Below, in pieces: positions 1-6,674 of a DNA stretch of 9,514 bases. Below the pieces are notes generated by a model. It worked only from the letters and a program-made list of their open reading frames with translations, was not told where the DNA came from and made no database searches. The DNA is from an uncultured Lachnospiraceae bacterium (GTDB lineage Bacteria; Bacillota; Clostridia; Lachnospirales; Lachnospiraceae): the NCBI GenBank assembly GCA_900546325.1, contig URCR01000065.1:1-9514 (forward strand), read 5' to 3'. The position numbers were made by a program, and so were the translations under genes. Each line of letters opens with the position of its first letter. Position 1 is the first letter of the stretch.

Positions 1-2
1 GT

Positions 3-1143
3 ATCCTACATTTACCACTGCCTCTTAACGAGGTGGTGGTATTGCTAAAAATCATTAAGTCATTACACTAGTAATAAATGCAATTTAAGATGCAGATATT
101 GTTATGCAGATGGTGGGAAATATGCATCTCAAAAAGATGAAATAATGTCCGTTAATACGCTTGAAAATATAGTAACACAACTTTTTAATGAGAATATTAA
201 ATATATAGGAATTATTTCGTTTTTTGGTGGGGAACCATTAATTAATTATTCATTGATAAAAAGAGGAATAGAATTGTTCGATAATTTGTTTGAAGTTGGA
301 AATTATGAAATAGTCACAAATGGCTGGTATTTGAATGAAGAAGTCTTGATGTTCTTAAAAGAACATAACGTTAAATTATCTATAAGTATTGATGGGCCAC
401 AGAACATTACAGACTTTTTGCGAGGAAAAGGAACATATGATAAAGTTATTCAAGGACTTAATATTGCGAAAAATATAGGATATAACAACATAGAATGTTC
501 AGCAACGTATACAAAATATCACGAGGATCAGGGCTATTCATATCAAGATATTGATAATTATTTTAATTCTTTAGGAGTAAAGACAACAATAAGTAGGGTT
601 ATCTCTAACGATATGAATATTGTACCAACTAATAAACCAACGAAGGGAGAGTTAAAAAGTGATGTTTGTAAATCAGCTAGTAAAATTTATAACAATCAGC
701 AAATAGGAGGAGTTAATCCATATTTATATCGTACATTATTATCTTTAGCATTTGGAGCTAGAAGCATAAGCTATTGTGACGATTTAATGGGAGATTTTTC
801 AATTACATATGACTATGATGGAAGGAAATATAATTGTTTTCATTTTTGGGGTGATAAGAAATATGTTGTCGAAGATAAAGAGATATGTAATGCTAGAATA
901 CAAAAAGTAAATTGTAAGGAAAATAATGAGATATGTGCGTCATGTTGGGCGAAGTATCTGTGTAAAATTTGTATAGCATCTATCATGCAAAATACGATGG
1001 AATGGCCAATGATGGATAATGGAGAGTGTAGGGATAGAAATGTGCTTGAAATATGCATGGAGTGTATAATTAGATATCATTTAGAGGAAAAACTCGCGCG
1101 TTTAATGGAAAATTTTGTGAATAATTTTGTTACTTATCAATAG
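3..1143 (+). CDS. Radical SAM/SPASM peptide-maturase-like protein, 5' partial and frameshifted
   Basis: This is an iron-sulfur enzyme that would cleave S-adenosylmethionine to modify a substrate, in this family often a ribosomal peptide. The cluster motif C-X3-C-X2-C (CNLRCRYC) is at 79-102. The SAM-binding GGEP motif is at 226-237. A SPASM-like C-terminal domain has Cys codons at 835 and 913, then 934, 943, 961 and 970 (C-X2-C-X5-C-X2-C), then 1027, with a further C-X2-C at 1054-1065. The first in-frame ATG (145) lies after the motif, so it cannot be the real start of a working enzyme. The motif frame is closed by TAA at 46 and has no start codon between 49 and 79. Another frame is open from 3 and joins it if the A run at 47-51 had one A fewer. 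The 5' end lies outside the window. Base composition is much more AT-rich than the genes that follow. The stop is 14 nt before the next start. The substrate is unknown. Radical SAM/SPASM assignment is secure; peptide maturase is an inference. Confidence 0.85.
47..51 (+). other. Frameshift point in an A5 run of the radical SAM gene
   Basis: Upstream of this run the frame starting at position 3 is open and reads ...NEVVVLLK. It then meets TAG at 69. Downstream, the frame holding the cysteine motif reads SLSHYTSNKCNLRC and is closed upstream by TAA at 46. Removing one A from AAAAA joins them as LLK-SLSHYTSNKCNLRC, which has the usual hydrophobic strand and Thr/Ser just before the first cluster cysteine. 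A homopolymer indel, natural or from sequencing, is the simplest reading. Programmed slippage is possible but unsupported. Confidence 0.5.
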
Positions 1144-1148
1144 AAGAT

Positions 1149-1153
1149 GGAGG
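1149..1153 (+). promoter_or_regulatory. Ribosome binding site of the first ABC exporter gene
   Basis: GGAGG lies four bases before the ATG at 1158 and just after the radical SAM stop codon (1141-1143). It fixes this start. The 14-nt gap leaves no room for a separate promoter, so the two genes were probably read as one transcript. Confidence 0.75.
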
Positions 1154-1157
1154 CAGC

Positions 1158-2975
1158 ATGAAGCAATACAATCTATTCAAAAATCTGAAAATTTCCCTGT
1201 ATTTATTGAATGAAGAGCGACTTCAAAGTTTTTATGGGTATTCCTTTATACACATTGTATTGGGTGTATTGTGTCCGCTGTTGTTTGCCGTATTTCCGGG
1301 CTATGTGGCAGGGCTGATGACAAAAGGTACGGACCTGGGATCAGCTGTTGAAAAACTGGTGTTTTTGATCGCGGGGATCCTGCTGTTGCAGATGGTAGAT
1401 ACGTACGCGATGCGGATGTATGAGCAGATCTTGTTTCTATTTCGGAATCAGCAGGGCAGCCGGCTGATGAAAAAAGCGCTGGAAATCCCGTATGTTCTGT
1501 GCGAGAGCCCGGAAGGGCAGCGACAGTTTGAGAAAGCGAGAAGAGCGGTCTACGAAGGAAATGAAAACGGAGTGGAAATGTTTTTAAAGCAGTTTGTGGA
1601 GCTTTGTATGAATCTTTTGGGTATCGTGACTTATGCGGTGGTAATTGGCGCCACAAGTCCTGTGTTCGTCCTTTTCCTGTTTGCATTTACCGTTTTGGGG
1701 ATCTTTGCAAGTGCAGTGACCGGGAAAAAAGATGCTTTTGTACAGGAAAAACTAAGTGGGGTATACACAGGGCTGCAATATCTGTATCAGACAACATTGG
1801 ATCAGAAAGGGGCAAAAGATATCCGTATCTACCGGATGCAGAAGTGGCTGTTGGAGGAATTTGACACACTGCGGAAAAAGGCGTTGGAACTGCAGAACAA
1901 AAGCGCGGTATATTATTTACTCTTTGACCATCTGGAACGGATCTTGGCATGTTTGCGGGATGCTCTTGTGTATGGGACATTTCTCTGGATGATGTATCAG
2001 GGAAAGATGAGTGGCGAGCAATTTATTATCAATATTGGGATCGTATCAGGATTTAACGGCTGGATCATGAGGCTGTTTGACAATTTAAAAGAGTTGATGC
2101 GGAATAACACGATCGTGGGACAGTTCCGAGAGTTTTTAGATTATGGAGAAGAGAAAGAGGAAGGAAAGGAGAAGGCGCCAAATCCGGGAAGACCTCACAT
2201 GATCGTGATGGAGCATGTCAGCTTCCAATATCCAGGTGCAAAGAATGAGTGCATAGATGATCTGAATCTTACGATCCACAGCGGAGAGAATCTGGCGTTA
2301 GTGGGGATCAATGGAGCAGGGAAAAGTACAGTGGTGAAATTGATCTTGGGACTTTACCAGCCGACAAAAGGAAGGATCCTTCTGGATGGGACGGATATCA
2401 GCAACATCGAGCAGAAAAGCTATTTTGCGGAAATTGCAGCGGCATTTCAGGAAGTGTTTGTGTTTGCGACGACGATTGCGGACAATGTGGCAGGGGTATC
2501 AAAGGAAAAGCAGGATGCAGTAAAATTAAAAGAGAAACTTGCTTTGGCAGGTCTGGCGGAGTTTGTGCAGGAACTGCCAAAGGCAGAGCGGACCAGTATG
2601 ACAAAGGCACTTGATCCGGAGGGGATCAGTCTGTCGGGCGGGCAGATGCAGAAGCTGATGCTTGCGCGGACACTTTATAAGAATGCGCCCGTTGTGATTC
2701 TAGATGAGCCGACTGCGGCGCTTGATCCTGTTGCAGAGAATGAATTGTACCAGAAATACAGTATGCTCACAGAAGGAAAGACCAGTATCTTCATTTCACA
2801 TCGGTTAAGTTCCACCAGATTCTGTGACCGGATTCTGCTCTTTGAGCACGGAAAAGTTGTGGAGGAGGGAACTCACGAAGAACTGATGAAGCAAAACGGT
2901 GCTTATACGAAAATGTATGAGGTGCAGGCAAAATATTATCGGAAGGAGGGAGACAATCTATGTTTGAAGAATTAA
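1158..2975 (+). CDS. ABC exporter half-transporter (membrane domain fused to ATPase), subunit 1
   Basis: This is a 605-residue fused ABC transporter: an N-terminal membrane domain (about residues 1-330, with hydrophobic stretches near 27-50, 64-83, 147-190 and 260-285) followed by a nucleotide-binding domain. The ATPase motifs are intact: Walker A GINGAGKST at 383-391, Q-loop Gln431, signature LSGGQ at 492-496, Walker B with D516 and catalytic E517, D-loop AALDP, and switch His548. It lacks the Cys39 peptidase domain of leader-cleaving bacteriocin exporters, so it would not trim a peptide itself. It overlaps the next, similar half-transporter by 16 nt, which suggests a heterodimer in the cytoplasmic membrane. 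Export of a peptide or small molecule is likely from family and context; the substrate is unknown. Composition changes sharply from the radical SAM gene just upstream. Confidence 0.93.
   Translation: MKQYNLFKNLKISLYLLNEERLQSFYGYSFIHIVLGVLCPLLFAVFPGYVAGLMTKGTDLGSAVEKLVFLIAGILLLQMVDTYAMRMYEQILFLFRNQQGSRLMKKALEIPYVLCESPEGQRQFEKARRAVYEGNENGVEMFLKQFVELCMNLLGIVTYAVVIGATSPVFVLFLFAFTVLGIFASAVTGKKDAFVQEKLSGVYTGLQYLYQTTLDQKGAKDIRIYRMQKWLLEEFDTLRKKALELQNKSAVYYLLFDHLERILACLRDALVYGTFLWMMYQGKMSGEQFIINIGIVSGFNGWIMRLFDNLKELMRNNTIVGQFREFLDYGEEKEEGKEKAPNPGRPHMIVMEHVSFQYPGAKNECIDDLNLTIHSGENLALVGINGAGKSTVVKLILGLYQPTKGRILLDGTDISNIEQKSYFAEIAAAFQEVFVFATTIADNVAGVSKEKQDAVKLKEKLALAGLAEFVQELPKAERTSMTKALDPEGISLSGGQMQKLMLARTLYKNAPVVILDEPTAALDPVAENELYQKYSMLTEGKTSIFISHRLSSTRFCDRILLFEHGKVVEEGTHEELMKQNGAYTKMYEVQAKYYRKEGDNLCLKN
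2922..2940 (+). repeat. 19-nt direct repeat, copy 1 (3' end of exporter subunit 1)
   Basis: GTGCAGGCAAAATATTATC encodes VQAKYY near the end of subunit 1. The same 19 bases recur at 4757-4775 at the end of subunit 2. Identity at every third codon position exceeds what protein similarity requires. Confidence 0.85.
2943..2949 (+). promoter_or_regulatory. Ribosome binding site of the second ABC exporter gene
   Basis: AAGGAGG lies ten bases before the ATG at 2960, inside the end of the preceding gene. It supports this start and tight co-expression of the two half-transporters. Confidence 0.7.
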
Positions 2976-4783
2976 AGTTTCACAAAACGGGTGTCTATCT
3001 TCTGAAAATGTTACATAAGCTGGATCGCAGAGCCATCGCAGTTTCAGTCAGTTCTGCGTTGTTGGAGTCATTTACATTTTATGCCGGGTTAACCTTTTCA
3101 GCAAAGATCATCGATGATTTGCTTGCGCAGGCATGGAACATGGCAGCAGTACATTCGGTGGTGTTGATCCTGCTAGGGATGCTCTGTGGACTGATGCAAA
3201 ATCATCTGTCAAAAGCAATGGCGGTGAAATATCAGATGCTGTATACGGATCTGAAAATCTGTATGCGGAAAAAGGCACTGTCCATGAGTTTTGAACAGTT
3301 TGAGAACCCGGAAGTGACGAAAAAGATCTATTTGGCAGAGCGGACTATTGATATGTATGGTGGGTTGGAAGAAGTGCTATACCTTTATCAGCAGCTTTTT
3401 ACCTGCGCGGTTTCGGTGGTGACTGCACTCGGTATGGTCATTTCTATGTGTTTAGCAAAAGGAGAGATGAGTAAGAGCAGTGTATTTGTATCGGTGGGAA
3501 GTTTTTTGGTCGCGGTCTGTCTGGTCATGAAGATGACGGTCTTTTCCAGTGGAAGGCTTTTGAAGCAGCAGAATGAGATTTATGCAGAGCATGGTGATGC
3601 GGAGGAAGGACTTTCCTACTATATGAATCGGATTTACGCAAATTCGGAGGCAAACAAAGTGTCCCATCTGTATCAGATGAAGGAGATGCTTCTGAACAAT
3701 TTCAATGGGTTTCTTAAGGAGTCTTCGGGACTGTATAAAAGAATGAGGACCGTAAGGAGGAAGCAGGAACTGACCGGGCAGGGGATCAGTATGCTGTTTA
3801 CACTCTATTCCTACACATTGATCCTGATAAAAATCGGAGGAAAGGCAATCAGTGTCGGATCGTTCAGTCAGTATGCCGGGGCGATGACGAGATTTATGAA
3901 CGATATGACAACGATCGTCTGGACAAATGGGGAGATTGCAAGAAAATGTGAGTTTCTGCAGGGAATGATTGATTTTATGGAGATGGAGGAGGAAAGAAAA
4001 GGCGGTGTGTTGCCGATTCAGCCGGGGACAGAACAGCTCTGTGAAATTGAGTTCCATGATGTGAGTTTTCATTACCCGGGCAGCGAGATGCCGGTGCTGA
4101 AACATATCCACTGTAAAATCAATGCGAACAGAAAAACAGCAATCGTGGGGAAAAACGGAGCGGGCAAGACAACATTTATCAAGCTGCTCTGTGGTCTGTA
4201 CCAGCCGACAGAGGGAAGAATTACATTAAACGGAACAGATATCCGGGAATATAATCTGGGAGCGTATTTGAAACTGTTTGGGATTGTCTTTCAGGATTTT
4301 GAACTGTTTGCATTTCCGGTTGGGGAAAATATTGCGGCTTCCAACAGCTGGGAAGAAGAAAGAGTCTGGGATTGCCTGAGAAAAGCGGGAGCAGCTCAGG
4401 CTGTGGAGCAGATGCCAAAGAAGTTGCAGACGATTTTGTCAGCGGACAGTGAAGAAGGATCCGGTGTCAGCGGAGGAGAAAAGCAGAAACTGGCGATTGC
4501 GCGGGCACTCTATAAAGATGCAGCAATCATGATCCTGGATGAGCCGACTGCAGCGTTAGATCCGCTTAGTGAATATGAGATTTACAGACAGTTTGATGAA
4601 ATGGTAAAGGATAAGACAAGTATTTTTATCACCCACAGAATGAGCAGCTGCAGGTTCTGCGACGATATTATCGTATTTGACTCCGGAGAAATTGTGGAGA
4701 GAGGAAGTCATGAAGCGCTCTTGAAAGAAGAGAAACTGTATGCACAGCTGTGGAATGTGCAGGCAAAATATTATCAGGAATAA
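2960..4783 (+). CDS. ABC exporter half-transporter (membrane domain fused to ATPase), subunit 2
   Basis: This is a 607-residue paralogue of the preceding protein with the same layout: membrane domain in about the first 340 residues, ATPase domain behind it. Motifs are Walker A GKNGAGKTT at 397-405, Q-loop Gln445, signature VSGGE at 503-507, Walker B with D527 and catalytic E528, D-loop AALDP, and switch His559. Both partners keep a catalytic glutamate and a usable signature, so neither ATP site of the presumed heterodimer looks degenerate. Both proteins end in the same VQAKYY stretch, encoded by an identical 19-nt sequence. The ABC-F gene follows after 17 nt. Substrate is unknown; a peptide is plausible from the upstream radical SAM gene, but this is inference. 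Confidence 0.93.
   Translation: MFEELKFHKTGVYLLKMLHKLDRRAIAVSVSSALLESFTFYAGLTFSAKIIDDLLAQAWNMAAVHSVVLILLGMLCGLMQNHLSKAMAVKYQMLYTDLKICMRKKALSMSFEQFENPEVTKKIYLAERTIDMYGGLEEVLYLYQQLFTCAVSVVTALGMVISMCLAKGEMSKSSVFVSVGSFLVAVCLVMKMTVFSSGRLLKQQNEIYAEHGDAEEGLSYYMNRIYANSEANKVSHLYQMKEMLLNNFNGFLKESSGLYKRMRTVRRKQELTGQGISMLFTLYSYTLILIKIGGKAISVGSFSQYAGAMTRFMNDMTTIVWTNGEIARKCEFLQGMIDFMEMEEERKGGVLPIQPGTEQLCEIEFHDVSFHYPGSEMPVLKHIHCKINANRKTAIVGKNGAGKTTFIKLLCGLYQPTEGRITLNGTDIREYNLGAYLKLFGIVFQDFELFAFPVGENIAASNSWEEERVWDCLRKAGAAQAVEQMPKKLQTILSADSEEGSGVSGGEKQKLAIARALYKDAAIMILDEPTAALDPLSEYEIYRQFDEMVKDKTSIFITHRMSSCRFCDDIIVFDSGEIVERGSHEALLKEEKLYAQLWNVQAKYYQE
4757..4775 (+). repeat. 19-nt direct repeat, copy 2 (3' end of exporter subunit 2)
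   Basis: This is the second exact copy of the repeat at 2922-2940, in the same reading frame (VQAKYY). The copies are 1835 nt apart and bracket subunit 2. Confidence 0.85.
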
Positions 4784-4786
4784 AAA

Positions 4787-4796
4787 GGGGAGGGAG
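4787..4796 (+). promoter_or_regulatory. Ribosome binding site that sets the ABC-F start
   Basis: GGGGAGGGAG lies four bases before the ATG at 4801. It favours 4801 over the in-frame ATG at 4750, which would overlap the previous gene and add residues not expected before the conserved MSLIEV opening. Confidence 0.75.
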
Positions 4797-4800
4797 TTCT

Positions 4801-6294
4801 ATGTCGTTGATCGAAGTGAACAATTTAAATTTTTCCTATCCGGGAAGCAGTGATTTTGTATTTGAAAAGGTATCATTTCATCTGGATACGGAGTGGAAAC
4901 TTGGAATCGTCGGTGGAAACGGGAAAGGAAAAACAACGTTTTTAAAGTTGCTTCAGGGAGAGTACGAGTACAGCGGGCAGATACAGAATCCGGTTCCGGT
5001 GAGATATTGTCCGGGAATTCTGCCGGTAAAGAACGGGCAGGAGCTGGCAGTAACTGTTCTGGAAGAACAGTATCCGGATCATGAGTTGTGGAAGGTGCTT
5101 CGGGAACTACATGAGCTGGAGATGGAAGAAGAACTTCTCTATCAGCAGTGGGAGACTTTAAGTCCCGGTGAGAGAACCCGGATGCTGCTGGCAGTTCTCT
5201 TTGCCGAGGATACCCACTACCTGCTGCTGGATGAGCCAACCAACAATTTAGATGAACAGTCGCGGGAAATCGTAAAAAAATATTTGCAGCATAAGAAAAG
5301 TTTTATTTTGGTTTCCCATGAGCGAGATGTACTGGATGCATGTGTAGATCATATTTTAGCGATCAATCGCAGCAGTATCGAAGTATGCAAAGGCAATTTC
5401 AGCAGCTGGTATGAGAACAAAAAGAACCGGGACCAGTTTGAACTGGAACAGGACAGTAAGCTGAGAAAAGAGATCAGCCGTCTCCAAAGATCTGCAAGAG
5501 AGTCAGCAAGATGGGCAGAGAAGGTGGAAGGGACAAAAATAGGGTTTAACCCGATCGATGAAGACCGCTGGAAAGATTCCCGCTGCTATATCGGTGAGAA
5601 AGCAAGACGGATGGAAAAGCGAAAAAAGAATCTGGAAAGAAGAACGCTGCGGCAGATTGAAGAGAAAAAAGAACTGTTAAAAGATGTGGAGACAGAGCAT
5701 GAGTTAAAACTATTTCTTCCCGAGAGACAGAAAGGAACGTATCTGTGGGCAGATAAGCTTAAAATTGCGTATGGAGATAAGGTGATCTGTGAGAATATAT
5801 CATTTACAGTGGAAAGTGGAGAACGGGTATTGCTGTCCGGGAAAAACGGATCCGGTAAGACAAGTATTTTAAAAGCGCTTCTGGGGGAAAAGAAAAACCT
5901 GAGCGGGGAGCTTACAGTCAAAGGAGGAATTTCTATCTCATATGTTCCGCAGGATTTTCATTTATATACCGGCAGCTTAAAAGAACTGACAGAAAAAAGA
6001 GGGATCGATCTGACGACCCTGATCAGCATCCTATGGCAAATGGGATTTGAGCGGAAGCAGTTTGAGAAGACATTAGAAGAGTTCTCAGACGGACAACGAA
6101 AGAAAGTACTTCTGGCAGCCAGTCTGTGTGAACCGGCAGACCTTTATATCTGGGATGAGCCGATGAACTTTGTAGATCTGTTCACCAGGATCCAGTTGGA
6201 GAATCTGATCTTAAAATATCAGCCGACAATGCTGTTTATTGAGCATGATCCATACTTTGCATCAAAAATTGCTACAAAAGAAATTAAAATTTAA
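4801..6294 (+). CDS. ABC-F ATPase, Lsa-like ribosomal protection protein
   Basis: This 497-residue soluble protein has two ABC ATPase domains and no membrane segment, as expected for ABC-F proteins that bind the ribosome and displace antibiotics. Domain 1 has Walker A GGNGKGKTT at 38-46, a signature-like SPGER at 121-125, Walker B with D144/E145, and His173. A charged, helical linker (about 201-305) fits the antibiotic-resistance-domain position. Domain 2 has Walker A GKNGSGKTS at 347-355, signature-like SDGQ at 429-432, Walker B with D452/E453 in the context IWDEPMN, and His482. The opening MSLIEVNNLNFSYPG, the linker pattern and the length closely resemble Lsa proteins, which protect against lincosamides, streptogramin A and pleuromutilins. 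The second signature residue is not Gly in either domain (P122, D430). Located 17 nt behind the exporter pair, it may be co-transcribed. Resistance spectrum is inferred; self-protection against a locus product is a further possibility. Confidence 0.9.
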   Translation: MSLIEVNNLNFSYPGSSDFVFEKVSFHLDTEWKLGIVGGNGKGKTTFLKLLQGEYEYSGQIQNPVPVRYCPGILPVKNGQELAVTVLEEQYPDHELWKVLRELHELEMEEELLYQQWETLSPGERTRMLLAVLFAEDTHYLLLDEPTNNLDEQSREIVKKYLQHKKSFILVSHERDVLDACVDHILAINRSSIEVCKGNFSSWYENKKNRDQFELEQDSKLRKEISRLQRSARESARWAEKVEGTKIGFNPIDEDRWKDSRCYIGEKARRMEKRKKNLERRTLRQIEEKKELLKDVETEHELKLFLPERQKGTYLWADKLKIAYGDKVICENISFTVESGERVLLSGKNGSGKTSILKALLGEKKNLSGELTVKGGISISYVPQDFHLYTGSLKELTEKRGIDLTTLISILWQMGFERKQFEKTLEEFSDGQRKKVLLAASLCEPADLYIWDEPMNFVDLFTRIQLENLILKYQPTMLFIEHDPYFASKIATKEIKI

Positions 6295-6311
6295 TGGGGT
6301 TACAAGAGTAA

Positions 6312-6386
6312 TTGAAGTTCCAAAAATTGATTGCGGATGAAAGAAAAGATGCGTTGAAAGAAGTAAATTTCTCAATAGAAATCTAA
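6312..6386 (+). pseudogene. Probable remnant of an ABC ATPase N-terminus
   Basis: From a TTG at 6312 the frame encodes about 24 residues ending DALKEVNFSIEI before TAA at 6384. The run ALKEVNFSIE is the usual first beta-strand pair of an ABC ATPase, which normally continues into the Walker A region; here it stops at once. In a neighbouring frame just upstream, 6308-6325 reads VIEVPK, also typical of ABC openings, so a small indel near the A run at 6322-6326 is possible. I see no ribosome binding site. It looks like a decayed or deleted gene start, but the piece is short and chance cannot be excluded. Confidence 0.35.
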
Positions 6387-6403
6387 TCCGACAGCCGTCG
6401 GAT
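6386..6403. repeat. Short perfect inverted repeat
   Basis: ATCCGAC (6386-6392) and GTCGGAT (6397-6403) are perfect 7-bp arms around AGCC. No U-rich tract follows, so it is not a standard terminator. It could be a protein-binding palindrome or a small RNA hairpin. It directly follows the stop of the ABC remnant. Confidence 0.6.
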
Positions 6404-6414
6404 GTCTAAGATAT

Positions 6415-6455
6415 ATACTGCAGGCTCGCAGAGATTTGTGGGAGCCTGCAAGTAT
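6415..6455. repeat. Strong inverted repeat / hairpin
   Basis: ATACTGCAGGCTC (6415-6427) pairs with GAGCCTGC (6442-6449) and AGTAT (6451-6455), leaving one bulged A at 6450. That makes 13 base pairs around a 14-nt loop. No T run follows on either strand, so an intrinsic terminator is unlikely unless it is a poor one for the upstream operon. A structured RNA or the end of a lost mobile element are alternatives. Confidence 0.6.
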
Positions 6456-6587
6456 CAAATCCCAAATAACAGTTTCGTGTCAATGCCATTTCAGGCAAAA
6501 TAATCAATACAGTAAAGAACGAAGAGGAATCCTATATAAAACAGATAAGAAATATGAGAAACATTGGAATTGTTTAGGAGGAAGGGC

Positions 6588-6615
6588 TTGTAAAAAATAG
6601 TCAATAGATTACAAT
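6588..6615 (+). promoter_or_regulatory. Candidate promoter and operator of the TetR unit
   Basis: TTGTAA (6588-6593) and TACAAT (6610-6615) are separated by 16 nt and match the -35 and -10 boxes of the main sigma factor at 4 and 5 of 6 positions. The same stretch holds a perfect inverted repeat, TTGTAA and TTACAA (6609-6614), separated by 15 nt. A dimeric repressor bound there would cover both boxes, which suits TetR autoregulation. This is inference from sequence only. Confidence 0.4.
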
Positions 6616-6637
6616 GGAAAACAGAAAGGATATCGCA

Positions 6638-6667
6638 ATGAAAAGAAAAAGCAGTTTGCGAAAGTGA
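6638..6667 (+). CDS. Possible nine-residue leader peptide before the TetR gene
   Basis: ATG at 6638 opens MKRKSSLRK and stops at TGA 6665-6667. It has a better ribosome binding site (AAAGGA at 6625-6630, seven bases upstream) than the TetR gene itself, whose ATG is eight nucleotides beyond this stop codon's first bases in another frame. Translation of the mini-ORF could therefore feed ribosomes to the regulator. It is highly basic. Chance occurrence is quite possible. Confidence 0.3.
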   Translation: MKRKSSLRK

Positions 6668-6674
6668 TGGAAAA

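Larger units (their letters stand above)
6404..6674. other. Intergenic region between the ABC-F operon and the TetR unit
   Basis: Besides the hairpin, promoter and mini-ORF listed separately, 6470-6577 is an open stretch of 36 codons on the + strand (including NAISGKIINTVKNEEES) ending in TAG, without a start codon or ribosome binding site that I trust. It may be another gene remnant or chance. A GGAGG at 6577-6581 is not followed by a credible start. No full gene, tRNA or CRISPR-like repeat is seen here. Confidence 0.5.

Noticed and set aside
1..48. Frame 1 tail ending in TRWWYC, resembling the end of a ribosomal peptide precursor before the maturase
   Set aside because: Frame 3 over the same bases joins the radical SAM sequence by a one-base change, which explains the stretch better; no start or leader is visible.
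29..58. Glycine-rich RGGGIAKNH string in frame 2, like a peptide core
   Set aside because: It is preceded by an in-frame stop at 26-28 and overlaps the likely N-terminal region of the radical SAM gene.
145..1143. ATG 145 as the true start of the radical SAM protein
   Set aside because: It would exclude the C-X3-C-X2-C motif that lies in the same frame just upstream.
3452..4111. Long minus-strand open frame inside exporter subunit 2
   Set aside because: It is antisense to a well-supported gene, and its His/Leu/Cys-rich composition is typical of shadow frames.
4750..4800. Upstream ATG for the ABC-F gene
   Set aside because: It overlaps the preceding gene and lacks a ribosome binding site; ATG 4801 has a strong one and gives the family's usual opening.
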